Shown here piece by piece: positions 12,183-23,446 of a stretch of 64,000 nucleotides of DNA; positions within the stretch are counted from its first letter, which is position 1, and each line of letters opens with the position of its first letter. The notes beneath the pieces were generated by a model that was given only the letters and a program-made list of their open reading frames with translations, was not told where the DNA came from and made no database searches. The DNA lies in assembly GCA_022036555.1 (NCBI GenBank), contig CM039141.1, forward strand, positions 2,019,773 to 2,083,772, in the 5' to 3' direction. The position numbers were made by a program, and so were the translations under genes. The DNA is from Microstegium vimineum. Its lineage: Eukaryota; Streptophyta; Magnoliopsida; Poales; Poaceae.

Positions 12183-12552
12183 TCAGACTTGCTTGTAGAA
12201 GAGAACATATGCTTGGTCATGCAAGACATCGTTCTCACCAACGGCCACAACAGCGTCATCGTCGAAGCGAAGCCATTGCCCGTTGGCATGCTTTGAGTGG
12301 GCAGTGTAGTGCCCCCTGTAAGGGTCCCTCCCATGATGAGTGATGGTTGCAACAAGCTCATAATTTCTACCCTGTATACAACAAAGACGAACACTTAGAT
12401 CAAGTGATTCACTAGTACCAACCAAATGTAAAGTCATTTCAATGTGTTACGACCACATGATCAATGTCAAACAATCAAGACCACAGATGCAGCTAGAGAC
12501 ATAAAAGCATGCCTGCACCTACAAACCCTTAGAAGATGTCACAAATATGTTT

Positions 12553-12583
<31 letters not shown>

Positions 12584-15297
12584 CACAATTATAAATGCAT
12601 GTCAAGCAAAATATCACCTCTGTTGATGGTGAGCTCAGCAGATCACGACTAAGAACTAGTACAGATGGGAAATGGAGTGGCTTATAGACTTTGGTGCTCC
12701 CATGATTTCCATAACTGAACCTCTTCAAGTGCAGTATCATTATCTTTGAAAGCGCGTGGATCTTGAATGATTTTCTAGCTGTCACCAAACCAGCCTGCAA
12801 GATCAAGTTTGATACTACATCATAACTGAAGCTGATTGTAATACGTTACAGTATCTGTTTAATGAAAGAAGAGCTGCACTATGACACTCAAAATAAATAA
12901 AATGTAGAAAAGTACAGCTCAGTCTACATTTAACTTATATAGCAATTTCTAGAGACAGATTAATAAATAGAAAAAAGTAGACACCACTTGTATTGTGTGA
13001 TGATGAAATTGAATGTTAAAAATATACTAAACGCAAAGGTGACAAGGTAGATTACCTTTCCATCAGCTGTTCTGTATCCTTCCAAAGATTCAGGAGTAGA
13101 GAACAGACGAAGTGCATCATTAAGTGTCTGAACAGCATCTGGGAATATATCAAGATGGAGCAGTAGGAAGGGCTGAACAGTAGCTGATGCTTTGTTACCT
13201 GGCAGGTGTACTCATCAGTACAACACCGAAAAGACAGATAGGAAACAGCACAAGTGGGTCTCTATTCAAGCATAAGTTTCAGTCTATCCCTATGGTGAAT
13301 AACTAATGTGATCATGATATCATATTCCCATTGGAGAAAACAGAAGCATCTGAATGGGGGCAGTTTTAACTCAGCAGGGTAGCTGGGTTAGCGCTGAGAT
13401 GCATTCGTGCATTATTATCAGTAGTTAGAAACGAAAAAAAAAAGCAATGACAGCATGCACAGCAGCAGGCAAAAGGTGACCACAACCAGATCAACAGGGA
13501 ATGTGTTCATGGCAACATGATGTGGGCATAACAAATCAAGCAAAACTGAAAAAGCACAACTTTCCAAGTTCTTTCAAAGACATATAGCTAGATAGACATT
13601 CAATTTTACAGAAAAACTGAGTCACCTCCCTCAGGACAAGACAAAATTACCTGCAGCTTTCACAACACTCTGTAGCTTCCCTCCAAAAATAGCACTTAGC
13701 TCAGAGGGAACAAAACTCTGAGTTCTAACTACTGCAGATTTGTTCTTTTTTCCAACTGTCTCCCAAGCATCATCATCGACTGAAGAAACAACCATACCCT
13801 CCTTTGAATTTGATCCATCACCATTAAGCTTCAGCAGTTCATCATGCATTCTATCCATGGCAAAACTTAAAAACTCCTGAGCATCTTCCTGCCTGCAGAG
13901 CGCAAAAGTACATATAGCATCACAAACTAAACAAAAAGTACAACAGTTTATAAAGGACATTAACAAAGAAAATTAAAAAGATAAAAACATGCTCAATGTA
14001 TTTACAGAATAAACTCGGTATTGATGCCTATGGTGGTCACCATGAAAGGCCTACGAACCATTTAGGAGGTGAATTTCGCATTTGGGAGAGTCTGAAAATG
14101 ATCGTGGGACCATGATTGCAAGCAAAGCTTGCAACATAGATACGCAAGATTTGGATCAGCTAAAACCCTATAAATATGTAGTCGTCCAGGTCTTGCTGCT
14201 TTCTACTCAATGAGATAAATCCTCAATGGCCTAAATGCTATATTCGATTTGGAATCCACAACTTGAGGAGTTCTGCTCAAGGAAAAAACATGCCAAAGAA
14301 CAAAACCACAAGCACTTACCTTGGCCGAGCAGTTACTCCAGCTGGCACATCTGGTGTAAAGTTTCTGAGAACAGCATCAAACATGGCAGGATTAAGTGGT
14401 TTTGCAGCAACAGTAATAGCCTTCTCATTTTTCTTGATAACTGACTCGTCAGCCACATCGAATTGAGAGATCAAGTCAACAAATGCACTCAGAGTTGGGT
14501 AGCCAACCTAAAATGAAAGAAGTGGTCAGAATAAAGGAAATCAAATAAGCGCCAAAATTGCATCAGACCAATTTGATTAGGTACAGGTACCTTAGGTATA
14601 CTACGGTTCCTCAAATCCTGTAAGAGGTGGACAAAAGGCGAGCAGGAAAGCAATGCCTGCAAAGTTGCATTCAGAAAGCAGATATTTCCTGTGTTCCTCA
14701 AACCATGTGGAAGCAAGGGCATGTTCTGAGAGGCTTTCTTATTTAGGCTTGTGACTGCCTCTTCCGCTGGAGCTGCAACAATGGGTGTATCGACAATTGG
14801 GCTACCATTTACAGTAATTTGCCTTTCCTTGTCAAACTTTCTACTTTGAGTGGGTTTGATGCCATCCTTGTGCGCCTCCAACGTCATGTGTGGTGTTGGA
14901 TTGCTGATGCTTTTGACAGGCACAACTGGCGGGACAACAGCTTCTGTCTTCTTCACATTCTCAAAAAAACCATTGTTAGCAGGAACATTAGCAGGGGGGC
15001 ATCCATTAGCCAGAACTGGACCACCATTTGGAAGGCTTGATCCTGCAGCTGTCTTTTCATTACCGCATGCATTCTCCTTTGCGATGGCACTGGTCTCGCC
15101 ATTTGCTGATTTTGCAGGAAGAACAACACTTGAAGTAGATATCTTCTCTAAATTCAGCACGAAAAGTTCAGAGTGCCAAACTGGATCTCCGTCCGTTCAC
15201 ATTCTTTGCTGACGCTTTTAATTGGACTTTTGGGAGGATGACCCTGGAACGACTTAGTCTCGTCCTCCGTAAAGGACCCAAACAGAAACATCTGCAT
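12183..15297 (-). CDS. UBP24: Ubiquitin carboxyl-terminal hydrolase, UBP24/USP10-like
   Basis: A cysteine-type deubiquitinase that removes ubiquitin from substrates. Exons on the minus strand: 15297-14591, 14507-14320, 13892-13651, 13198-13056, 12794-12618, 12371-12183; all junctions are GT-AG and phases match. Exon 1 holds the Cys box (LRNTGNICFLNATLQALL, nucleophile Cys). Exon 3 has QEDAQEFLSFAMDRMHDELL. Exon 5 contains the conserved LHLKRFSYG block. The last exon holds the His box (RDPYRGHYTAHSKHANGQW) and FDDDAV, ending YVLFYKQV. The total is about 548 residues, normal for plant UBP24. The N-terminus starts MQMFLFGSFTEDE; ATGs at 15297 and 15291 are both possible. Reading frame breaks once near 15163: exon 1 is 707 bases, one short of (or two beyond) the length needed. 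Either the gene is frameshifted or the assembly has an error. UBP24 of Arabidopsis acts in ABA signalling and stomatal control (known). Confidence 0.87.
12548..12583. repeat. (GT)n then poly-G run in a UBP intron
   Basis: About eight GT dinucleotides are followed by roughly 17 Gs, within the last intron of the UBP24-like gene. This is a homopolymer prone to sequencing length error. Confidence 0.85.
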
Positions 15298-15548
15298 CAC
15301 AGACGGAGGCAACAAGATTAGAGAATCAGGTAACTCGGGCAACTTGTACTGTAAAAGGTAACTTACACCGCAAAAAAAATCTACTGCGTATCAAAATAGT
15401 TGTATTGAGAGCCCTTTGGAAAGGAGCTCTATGCATTTAAGGAGACTTTAATTTGAGCTTTGAATTACAGCAGAACTACTGCCACACTCCCACACGCTTC
15501 ACACATGCAATCCTTAGGTGCAAGGATAGTGTAGCATTTATCAATGAT

Positions 15549-15648
15549 NNNNNNNNNNNNNNNNNNNNNNNNNNNNNNNNNNNNNNNNNNNNNNNNNNNN
15601 NNNNNNNNNNNNNNNNNNNNNNNNNNNNNNNNNNNNNNNNNNNNNNNN
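15549..15648. other. Assembly gap (100 N)
   Basis: Exactly 100 ambiguous bases, the conventional placeholder for a gap of unknown size. It lies about 250 bases upstream of the UBP24-like start codon, so the UBP promoter is not represented. A transposon end begins at the first base after the gap. Confidence 0.98.
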
Positions 15649-17532
15649 GGGGAGCTCCTAACGCCCTCAGATCTGTCAGTCATGGTGTTTCCCACGAAGG
15701 CTCTCTCTCCCCCCCTCCTATGCTGCAATTGCATTTTTCAGTTGTTTTAGAAGCTTTAGAGGTATGTTGCAATGGAATCATATGGATATTGCAAAATTAG
15801 ATCTGAGGATGTTTTGCACATGTTGTATATGTTGGGAGTGTTTTCAAAGGCATATTGCAAGAATTTGTTCGAAATATTTTCATTTGTTTCTAAATGTATG
15901 TTGTAATGGTCCTATTCCATGTTGTAATGGTCATATTCCGGATGTTTTATATGTTTTACTCTAGTGTTGCAATAATATGTTCTAAATGTTTCAGTTTTCA
16001 ATCATGTTTCAGTAAGGATGAAAACGGACGGACTTTTTATCCGACCGACCGACCGATGGCGCTGAACACTGAAACGGACGTTAATAACGGACATCCGAAA
16101 GATTTCCCGGATATCGGATATGTATTCGAATTGTATAAACAGATATCGGATACAAATACAATATCATACGGATATCGGATATCCGATAATTTTTTCGGAT
16201 ACATCCGAATGATATTCGAAAAAATATCCGAATCAAAATTTATATTGAATTGATTTGATATTTACTTTGTGTTAATATATAATAAAGGCATGGTGTGTTG
16301 TTTGGCTCACCATAGCCTATCAGTTCAACTGCGCCTGCTTAAGTGGGTGGCTCAACCCTTCATCTGAGTAGTGGCATCATAGTCTCATATAGAAAGCTTG
16401 CTCTCTTGTTTCTATCTGGGGCATCGAGGTGGGACTAAAGACATACTCGCACACACTGCTTAGTCGTGTGCCTTTGTTGTTTGCATTCGCACAAGCCCAT
16501 CACAAATAGCAGGATGTCTTGGCCCAAGGACGAAGCCCATAGCATTCGCAGTGTTGTTGCGTATCAGCCGAGTAGCTATTGGCCTGCTGATCCTGGGAAC
16601 GACGCTGAGAAGCGTATCCAAGAAGGCTTGGCCTAGGACCGACGTGTGGGGCCTCTACCACAGTGCCATGTAGGTGGATGGCTGGGGCGGATGTGTTGGC
16701 CAAGTTTAATTAGTATTTGCATGCGTATTTTCTTTTTTTATTGTTATTATTTTGGAATGACTTTTGTATGTACTCAAAAGATATTGGTTTAGTTATGCAT
16801 AAGCTGTGTATAATCTATGACAATGTAACTCAACTTTTAAAATACATGGTAATGCGACTTGTATATGAACTATTGATAATTTGCCTATACAGGTATAATC
16901 TAGTTGTAATTAGGACTCGTAGATTGGTCAAATGATTGCAGCACATGTTGTATATATAGATGTTGCTTTTATTTAATATCCGGAGAAATATTCGTAACCA
17001 ACATGATCCGTGTCCGACTCAACCCGTATTCGATATAATTTATTCGTATTCGTGTCTGAAACAATCCGTATCTGTAGTTGTATCCGATAGCTATTCGTAT
17101 CCGGATTCGGATCCGAAGAGAAATGTGAAAACAAATATGATATTGACAATATCCGTTCGTATCCGATCCGTTTTCATCCCTAATGGTCTCATACTGTTGC
17201 AAGTGTTTCAATCGACTGTTTCATGTGGTTCGGCTATGGGCCGAGCTGGGGGACGGCGGACGGGAGCACATCGCTCGTCAGGGGGCCAGTGGATGGAGGA
17301 GTTGGGGGCCGGCGGACAAAGGTGCTACGGTCAGGGAGGGTTGGGGCGTGCTCGCCGCGCACCTGAGGCCGTGCGAAGGAAGATGCAGCGGGCTGCAGGG
17401 GCGAGCGGCTCGCCGAAGGGTGCTGACTGGATCGGTGGGGGGGGGGGGGGCTAGAGAGTGCGGGTGGGGCAGGGGTGAGAGTGCGTCCGGACGCGCATGA
17501 TACGCCGGACGTCCGGGCGCTAGTGGCTCCCC
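15649..17532. mobile_element. Mutator-like element, split by a Ds-like insertion
   Basis: The left end reads GGGGAGCTCCTAACGCCC and the reverse complement of the right end reads GGGGAGCCACTAGCGCCC: 15 of 18 positions match, so these are terminal inverted repeats. Inner flanks on both sides share a TGTTGCAA / TGTTTCA theme, consistent with one element split by the insertion at 16013-17182. The right subterminal region is GC-rich. No transposase ORF is seen. The left target-site duplication is hidden in the gap, so the superfamily call (9-bp duplication expected for Mutator) is an inference from the G-rich ends. Confidence 0.55.
16013..17182. mobile_element. Ac/Ds-like non-autonomous hAT element
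   Basis: The left end reads TAAGGATGAAAACGGACGGA and the reverse complement of the right end reads TAGGGATGAAAACGGATCGGA. Both match the 11-bp terminus known from maize Ac/Ds (CAGGGATGAAA...TTTCATCCCTA). Subterminal regions are packed with (A/G)TATCCG / CGGATATCGGATA motifs, which recalls the AAACGG-rich transposase-binding regions of Ac. The centre has no transposase ORF. No clear 8-bp target duplication is visible; the flanks TGTTTCAG and ATGGTCTC differ. Confidence 0.7.
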
Positions 17533-17729
17533 AACAGAATTGTCGAAGAGGAACACCCACTGATGCCAGTCATGCTACTGTTCCCTCTCTTTTTTTTCCC
17601 TTCATTTTTTCGGTTTTAGACAAGTGATGTAAGTGCTTTTGGCATCATGCTCTGTACACTGAACTCGCCGTTTTAGAGGACTGAAACATAAAATGTTCTC
17701 ACATATATTTAGAAAATTAATTATCATAA

Positions 17730-18680
17730 TCATTGGCGCTTCATCAATTCCTTATCATGCTCCCTCTGAATGAAATCGAGCCTTCCTTTTGTTTCTAGAG
17801 AACACAAGAACTCCCTAAATTCAGGCTTAACAAGTAGGGAGCCGGCTGTGCACATGAGAGCAGTCCCTTCTTCCACCCCACATTCTTTTACCATCTTCAC
17901 AGCCTCTGCAATTGTAGGAACTAGATTGGTTGGTGCAGCTAATGACGCTTCAACACTTGCGGATATCTTCTCTGCTGCAGTTTCTATCTTCGCACAAGTA
18001 TTCTTGTATAAACGCAGGAATGGGCACTTATCTTCCTTCTCTTCCACAACAAAGGACCCATTCCGCTTCCTTTTCCCCGTGTTTGTTGTCTTCTCAGCCT
18101 TCTCTACAAGTTCAGGTGCGTCATCCGCATCCTCATCACTTTCATCGGATGATATATCTCCAGGACATGTTGCTAAAGACCCGCTAACACGCGCCTTGCC
18201 AAAAATGAAATCAAGATCATCTAGGAACTTTGGTCCTTGCTTTCGAAATTTCACATGACTACATTTGATTCCTCGGTCTTTATTGTTGCATCTCTGAAAT
18301 TAAATTTAAAAACAATTAGCATGACAACAGTATAGAAAATAAGGAAAAAAAAAGTGGTAGTGTCTTCTTACAGCAAGGTGTTCCTTCCACCATTCATCCG
18401 GGGCATTGATGGTTTGTTTTGCCTCGTTCCATCCAAGCCCAGTGGCACAATTCTTGAACTCCATAAACACTGAATATTCTTTTTTTAAAATGTCTAACTT
18501 GTTCTTCAACTGTTTCTTCGTTCGAAGATCACCGGATTTGTTTGCAAATTTGGAAACTACATTCTTCCAACCAGTTGCAGTGAAAATTCCCATCGGCCTA
18601 TTCCCAGCTTCTATCTCTTCTTTGCAAGCATCAAACAAATTCCTTAAAAAATTATCACCCCAATCTGCCTTGTCCCGCAT
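17730..18680 (-). CDS. Myb/SANT-like DNA-binding domain protein
   Basis: Two exons on the minus strand, 18680-18372 and 18293-17730, joined in phase across a GT-AG intron (GCT|GTAAG ... TTTCAG|AGA), give about 290 residues. Residues 8-100 form a Myb/SANT-like domain (Myb_DNA-bind_3 type): WGDNFLRNLFDACKEEI, GWKNVVSKFANKSG, KKQLKNKLDILKKEY, then LGW and DEWWKEHLA. The middle carries acidic SSDESDEDADDAPE and a KRKR basic patch, likely a nuclear localisation signal. The C-terminal region is alpha-helical in character. In plants this family is large, partly derived from PIF/Harbinger transposon accessory proteins; I see no adjacent transposase, so it may be a domesticated copy or a remnant. A GC-rich exon upstream (18834 to about 19150, donor AAG|GTACG) may be 5'UTR. 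Start ATG at 18680 is the first in the domain frame after a plausible acceptor. Confidence 0.65.
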
Positions 18681-19157
18681 TCTTGATCCAAATAAAAAAA
18701 ATTCTCCAATCAATTTACAGGAACCACAGTTTCTAACAGATAGAATGACACTAGTATTCGTATAACAATTTTTTTTATAAATCTTGTTGCACATACACCG
18801 AAGATGAGAGGGGGATGAACGTACCTTGCTGAACCGGTGAAGAACGACGATCTGCAGCGCCTGGGAGTCGTCGGCCTGGAGCGCCTGGGAGCGGCGGCCT
18901 GCAGCGCCTGCAGTCGCCGGCGGCCGACGACTGGCTGGGGGCGGGCGGACGTCCTCCGGCGTCTCCTGGGAGCCGCTGCGGCCTGGGAGCGCTGGCCTGC
19001 CGGACAAGGCAGCCGGCGGCCGGCGGCCGGCTAGGCGGCCGGGAGAAACCCTAGCCGGGGCTGGGTGCGGCGGCCCGTGGGAAAGCGATGGGAGCGGCGT
19101 CGGACACGGGAAAGGTCGGGGCACGGGAAGAAAAACAGAATCGATTTTTTTTCCCAC

Positions 19158-20378
19158 TAAAGCAGGTGAAAACAGAGTACCTTCTTTTACATTTGTATAA
19201 GAGTAAAAGTAACTTTTGGATAAAAGCTCATGCGTTTTTTGACTCGTTTGGTTAGCTTTTGACTTTTATAAAAGGAAAAGCAGGTTTGGAATCTCAACCA
19301 AACAGAGCATTTGAGGGCGCGTTTGCGGGTGGCCGCATAGCGCGGCTGCACTCTCATGCTGCAGCTTCCCGTGTTTGCATCATCTGGCCGCTGTGGAGCT
19401 CGGCTCGCACGGTGCACAAAGCAACAAAAAGGATGGCTCCCGGGATACGTCGAAATCGGTCGTTTTTCTGCTGCCTGGCTCGTTCCGGCTCCTTTGAGCG
19501 CACTAGCTGTTCTCTCGCACACTAATTCCTCTTCCATTCACGTCGGTACGAGCAAACAAACACAGTCTCGTCTCAGCTCGGCTCTCCAAGAACATGAACA
19601 CAAACAAACTCAGTTGCACTATTTGAACCGGACTCTACCTGACCATGCCCCAGCCAACCAGGCTGGCGAGGTACACCCTGAATGATTGGTTGCTGCGCAG
19701 AAGTTATTGGGCTGCGCGAATGGGCGAAAACGAAATTTGGGCTTTCCATACGAAACGAAGCCCAAGACAGAATTCGAACAGGCCAACACGAACATCACAG
19801 AGCCTTCAGCTGCTAATAAAGCTCCAAAGAAAAGCAGGTCGAAGGCGGTTCTCACGAGCCAACATGGCACGGGACACAAAGCACTGCTTAGCTTGCGAAA
19901 AAACCAGGCTGATGTTTTTTTTTTTTTTGCGATCAACCAGGCTGATGGCTGATGTTCTGTGAGGGAAAATAAGCTGATTCAACTCAGAATAGTTCAAGCG
20001 AACAAGGGGAGTACTATTTGTTTTATGGCTGTTTCGTTGTGTTATTTTCTACTCAGACATTAGGCAATCAATCTACTCAAATCATTTTCTTTTAACAGAA
20101 TAAAAAGCAATCAGCTGTTCAGAATTGATGACACAACAAATGCTTTCCACTCGGCCAAAAAGAGAAACGCACCCATATATACCCATTCGCCGGAGCCGGG
20201 ATTCCAAAACTGAAAATAGATCAGAAATCCCAGCATATCCAAAGCTGAAAATAGATCAGGAATCCCAGCAATCCATTTGGCACAAGCCGGGATTCCAAAA
20301 TTGAATAGGTCAGAAATCCCAGCAAAGGAGCAAAACTTCATCTGCGGCAACACCTCCATTGTTCAAAAAACAGCTTGT
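19158..20378. other. Intergenic, no supported gene
   Basis: 19.2-19.95 kb is moderately GC-rich, with overlapping ORFs on both strands that lack domains, and may be a decayed transposon. At 20190-20320 a block of about 40 bases (GCCGGGATTCCAAAACTGAAA ... TCAGAAATCCCAGC) is repeated about three times in degenerate form, close to the 3' end of the carrier gene and possibly within its 3'UTR. Confidence 0.35.
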
Positions 20379-23300
20379 TCAATTTGCTAAGCCGCGCCGC
20401 TTGTTCCTGTCAGCCAGAAGAGCATCCTTCCATGCCTCGTACAATACCCAGGTGATGCCGGAATGTGGCATGACCTTCAGGCAGCTCGCCCCCCACCCAC
20501 GGTAAAGCCCCCGGAAGCCCTCCTCCCGGATCACCTCAGACAAAGCAGCAACCATGTTAGGTGGACACTTCCCCTGCAGGGCCCCGACCATCAGCCGCTT
20601 CCTTGCTACTTCCAGCGGGAAGCTGATTGTGCTTGCAGTAAGACCTGTGGATCCAACGGTGAACTGTCAGTCCTGTTTGCTCAGACTCCAAGTCATCATG
20701 AGACGGCATGGCCCTGCCTTTTCTATCTTGTCGTCAGTTTTAAGACAGAATGTTGAAGCGGTAAGCAACAGGTGACTGACTGAAATTAGATGCAATGAGA
20801 TGCTGATTCCTTTACCTGAAAGAGCCCCGACAAGTAGAAGCTCAGGGCGACTCAAAGATGGCTTCTTATGAAAGCGGCAGTAAGAGGTCTTGATTGTATC
20901 ATACATAAAAAAGTAGCATGTGGTGTAAGGAATCATGCCAATCAGCGTTGGACAGAGGCCAGCATACAGACCACCTATACCATCAGTCTGATAGATCCTG
21001 CTGAAGGCAAGGCTAATGCTTGGATAAAGCTCTCGATTGATAGTCAAGCGATCCTGTCAGAACATCAATGATGACATTAGCAATGTAATATGACTTTCAC
21101 AGTTGAAAGTACGGATGAAGAAATAGCGCTGGCTGTCAACAAGGCCTCACTTCAGCAATTACCTTGATAACTTCGAGAGGATGGCACGCCAATGTGGCAG
21201 CTATTCCAGCAGCAGCACCAGCAATGGCAACGGGAGATAAGAAGTGAAGTGGAAGCTCGATTTTCATATTACCAAGCTGTATCTTTGGGTATCCGTCCTC
21301 TTTCCATTTCTCTTGTGCTTCTGTCATGCTCCTCTTGACACATTCAAATGTTCCGAGTTCAACTGCTTGGGTTGGAATAACGCGGAGCATATTGATTGTA
21401 TTTCCTGCCCAAAGCCCTCGCCACCCATTTTGTTCAATGATCTCCACCAAACTACCAAAAATATGCCTAGATCCTACTCCTACAACCATTCTTGTCCTGA
21501 AATGTACACAATGGTATATGTGACCATTCCTTCTGCTTTACTCACTAGATAATTATGAAACTATTCAGCCATCAGTATTTGTTGAACTACATGTTTCAAC
21601 AGCACAGTTGAAATAAGCTTGCATAATTTTTAAAAATAATATATTCTGCTGTGCACAAAAAATAATAATATATTTATACAATTATACACGTCAAGAAACT
21701 CCTCCCTTTTCACTGATACCCCCTTCATCCTAAAATAAGGTACTGAAGCATTCAAACTTTGTCCCTTGTCCCAAATCATAAAGGATTGTATGTTAATTAA
21801 TTCCACCTCCTCACTTATTAATACCACCAGACCCCCAATCACATGCTTACCTGTCATTAATGTCTATTGTCAACCCAACCACTAGGTTCAAAGTACGGTA
21901 AGCACAATATCTCCTCACGATTAACTGATTAAGGGAGGTTGCATGCGTCATTTATTTTACCCCATAATTTCAGGATAGAAAGAGTATAGAGTTTGGTTAT
22001 ATGCAGCAGTAATATAATGAGAAACTGCATGGAGAGAGAGAGATAGACAGATGTTTTCCAAATTCGATGTATTAGGGACCAATACCAGAAAAATCTGTAG
22101 CACATCACTAAGGTAGTGCTCTAGAGAAACTAGGTAATTTGTGAAATCATCGGTAGATGTATTATTTCAGAACACACCATCATGCAAAAGATAAATGTGC
22201 TATGGGTAATTATCTGGTTGGTGGAACGTCTCATCTCTGAAGTGGATGCAACCTCGAATAAGAAGCAATGAAAATCAAGCATAAAGTTTCAACGTTCAGC
22301 AAACTAGCTGTAGGATTTGCATATAAAATTGTAATGTGTAAATAAATTAGACTGGACAAGTGCAAAAGTTAAAGGTAGAGATAAAAGTTAGTGAGTACCT
22401 GAGAGTCTCTAGAGGGGCAAGAATAGCCTTTGACATAGCACCAGCTAGTGCCCCACTAGCAAATTCTCTGGCCTCTCTGCTCTCCAAAATAGTCTGGTGA
22501 ATTGGATAAAAGGTAATGCCTCAAGCAATCAGTCAAAAATTCATCACTAGCTTCAAAGTTTAAATTCATAAAACATCTATGAGAATTGAAATCTAAGCAA
22601 CTTCTCTAGGGAAAGCCTACCTGCAACTGCAAGTGCTTTGGCATTGTATGGTTGTCAATGTACCGAAGATTACAGAGTAAGGTGCTTCAAGTTACATAGT
22701 ACATTTAATTATTCTTATGCTTTTCAATAGTGTAATGAATTAGCAACCACATTATCTAATCCATCATATAAACAAAAATACATTTCAGTATTTATTAAAG
22801 ACGCCATATCTATACATTACAGTATAAATTGCAAGTCATTGAGGTAAGTACTAAGTAATGTACATTCAACTATATGTGCTTGTGTAGGGGCCCACAAAAT
22901 ACCACATCCTATAGCCCATAGGGCGAAAGGTTGGTTTCACAGCAAGTCAGTACTTGCAAAACGGTGGAAAATTTCTCGCTTGATCAAACACAGTTCGCAT
23001 ATTAGCACTCTAGCAGCAAAAAGACTTGCCCTTGTGACAAAACATAGGAATCTGAAACTCTGTGACGAACTAACACATCAAAAAACTGAAACTAAACCAC
23101 GCGACTAATTGGGGAAAGCACAGTATCCAAGTTTCAATTAGTTCAACCAGCCAAAATCGAAAGCCGCGTCCCTTTTCATCGCTCCAGAAGAAACATGGAA
23201 ACGACATAAAATCAGTTTCAGGTGGAGAGATTTCCTTACCCTTAGGGCCCCTCCGACGTCCGGTAGCCTGACGCCGATGGCCTCCGCGACCTTGGCGCCG

Positions 23301-23410
23301 TCGAGGCCGTCGTCCTTAGGCAGCGCCATGACGAGAAGCTGCTTGTAGCCGCCCCCTCCTACCACCGCGACCTTGGCGCCGTCGAGGCAGTCGTCCTTAG
23401 ACAGCGCCAT
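20379..23410 (-). CDS. BTL1: Mitochondrial carrier, BTL1-like adenine nucleotide transporter
   Basis: A mitochondrial-carrier-family (SLC25) protein of 367 residues closest to the plant BRITTLE1-like group. Members move adenine nucleotides or sugar nucleotides across the inner membrane of mitochondria or plastids. Exons: 23410-23240, 22493-22399, 21496-21163, 21053-20816, 20644-20379; all GT-AG and in phase. Three carrier repeats are visible, with PLETLRTR, PLEVIK and PLEVARKR signatures (the Px[D/E]xx[K/R] motif), each followed by a GLWAG, GLYAG or GLYRG block. The exon 1 leader contains an 81-bp in-frame tandem duplication (23285-23446). The frame continues upstream of 23410 without an ATG and meets a transposon terminus at 23489, so the natural N-terminus may be displaced. 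ATGs at 23410 and 23329 are both possible starts. A Stowaway MITE lies in an intron. Substrate is not deducible. Confidence 0.85.
21719..21984. mobile_element. Stowaway-like MITE in a carrier-gene intron
   Basis: The left end reads CCCCCTTCATCCTAAAATAA and the reverse complement of the right end reads CTCTTTCTATCCTGAAATTA. Both are degenerate forms of the Stowaway terminus CTCCCTCCGTCC-AAAATA. A TA dinucleotide flanks each side (21717-21718, 21985-21986), the Tc1/mariner target. It is about 266 bp, non-coding and AT-rich. Confidence 0.6.
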
Positions 23411-23446
23411 GGCGAGAAGCTCCTGGTAGCCGCCCTTCCTGCCTCC
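23285..23446. repeat. 81-bp tandem duplication in carrier exon 1
   Basis: The block starting CGCGACCTTGGCGCCGTCGAGG occurs at 23285 and again at 23366, an offset of 81 bases. Each copy encodes a version of GGYxxLLxMALxKDDxLDGAKVA, 27 residues. The copies differ at several positions, so the duplication is not an assembly echo. Confidence 0.85.

Noticed and set aside
15453..15800. ORFs spanning the N run at 15549-15648
   Set aside because: They exist only because N codons are not counted as stops.
19187..19960. Possible gene in a GC-balanced block with several 100-codon ORFs
   Set aside because: Overlapping ORFs on both strands, no domain, no start context. It more likely represents decayed transposon sequence.
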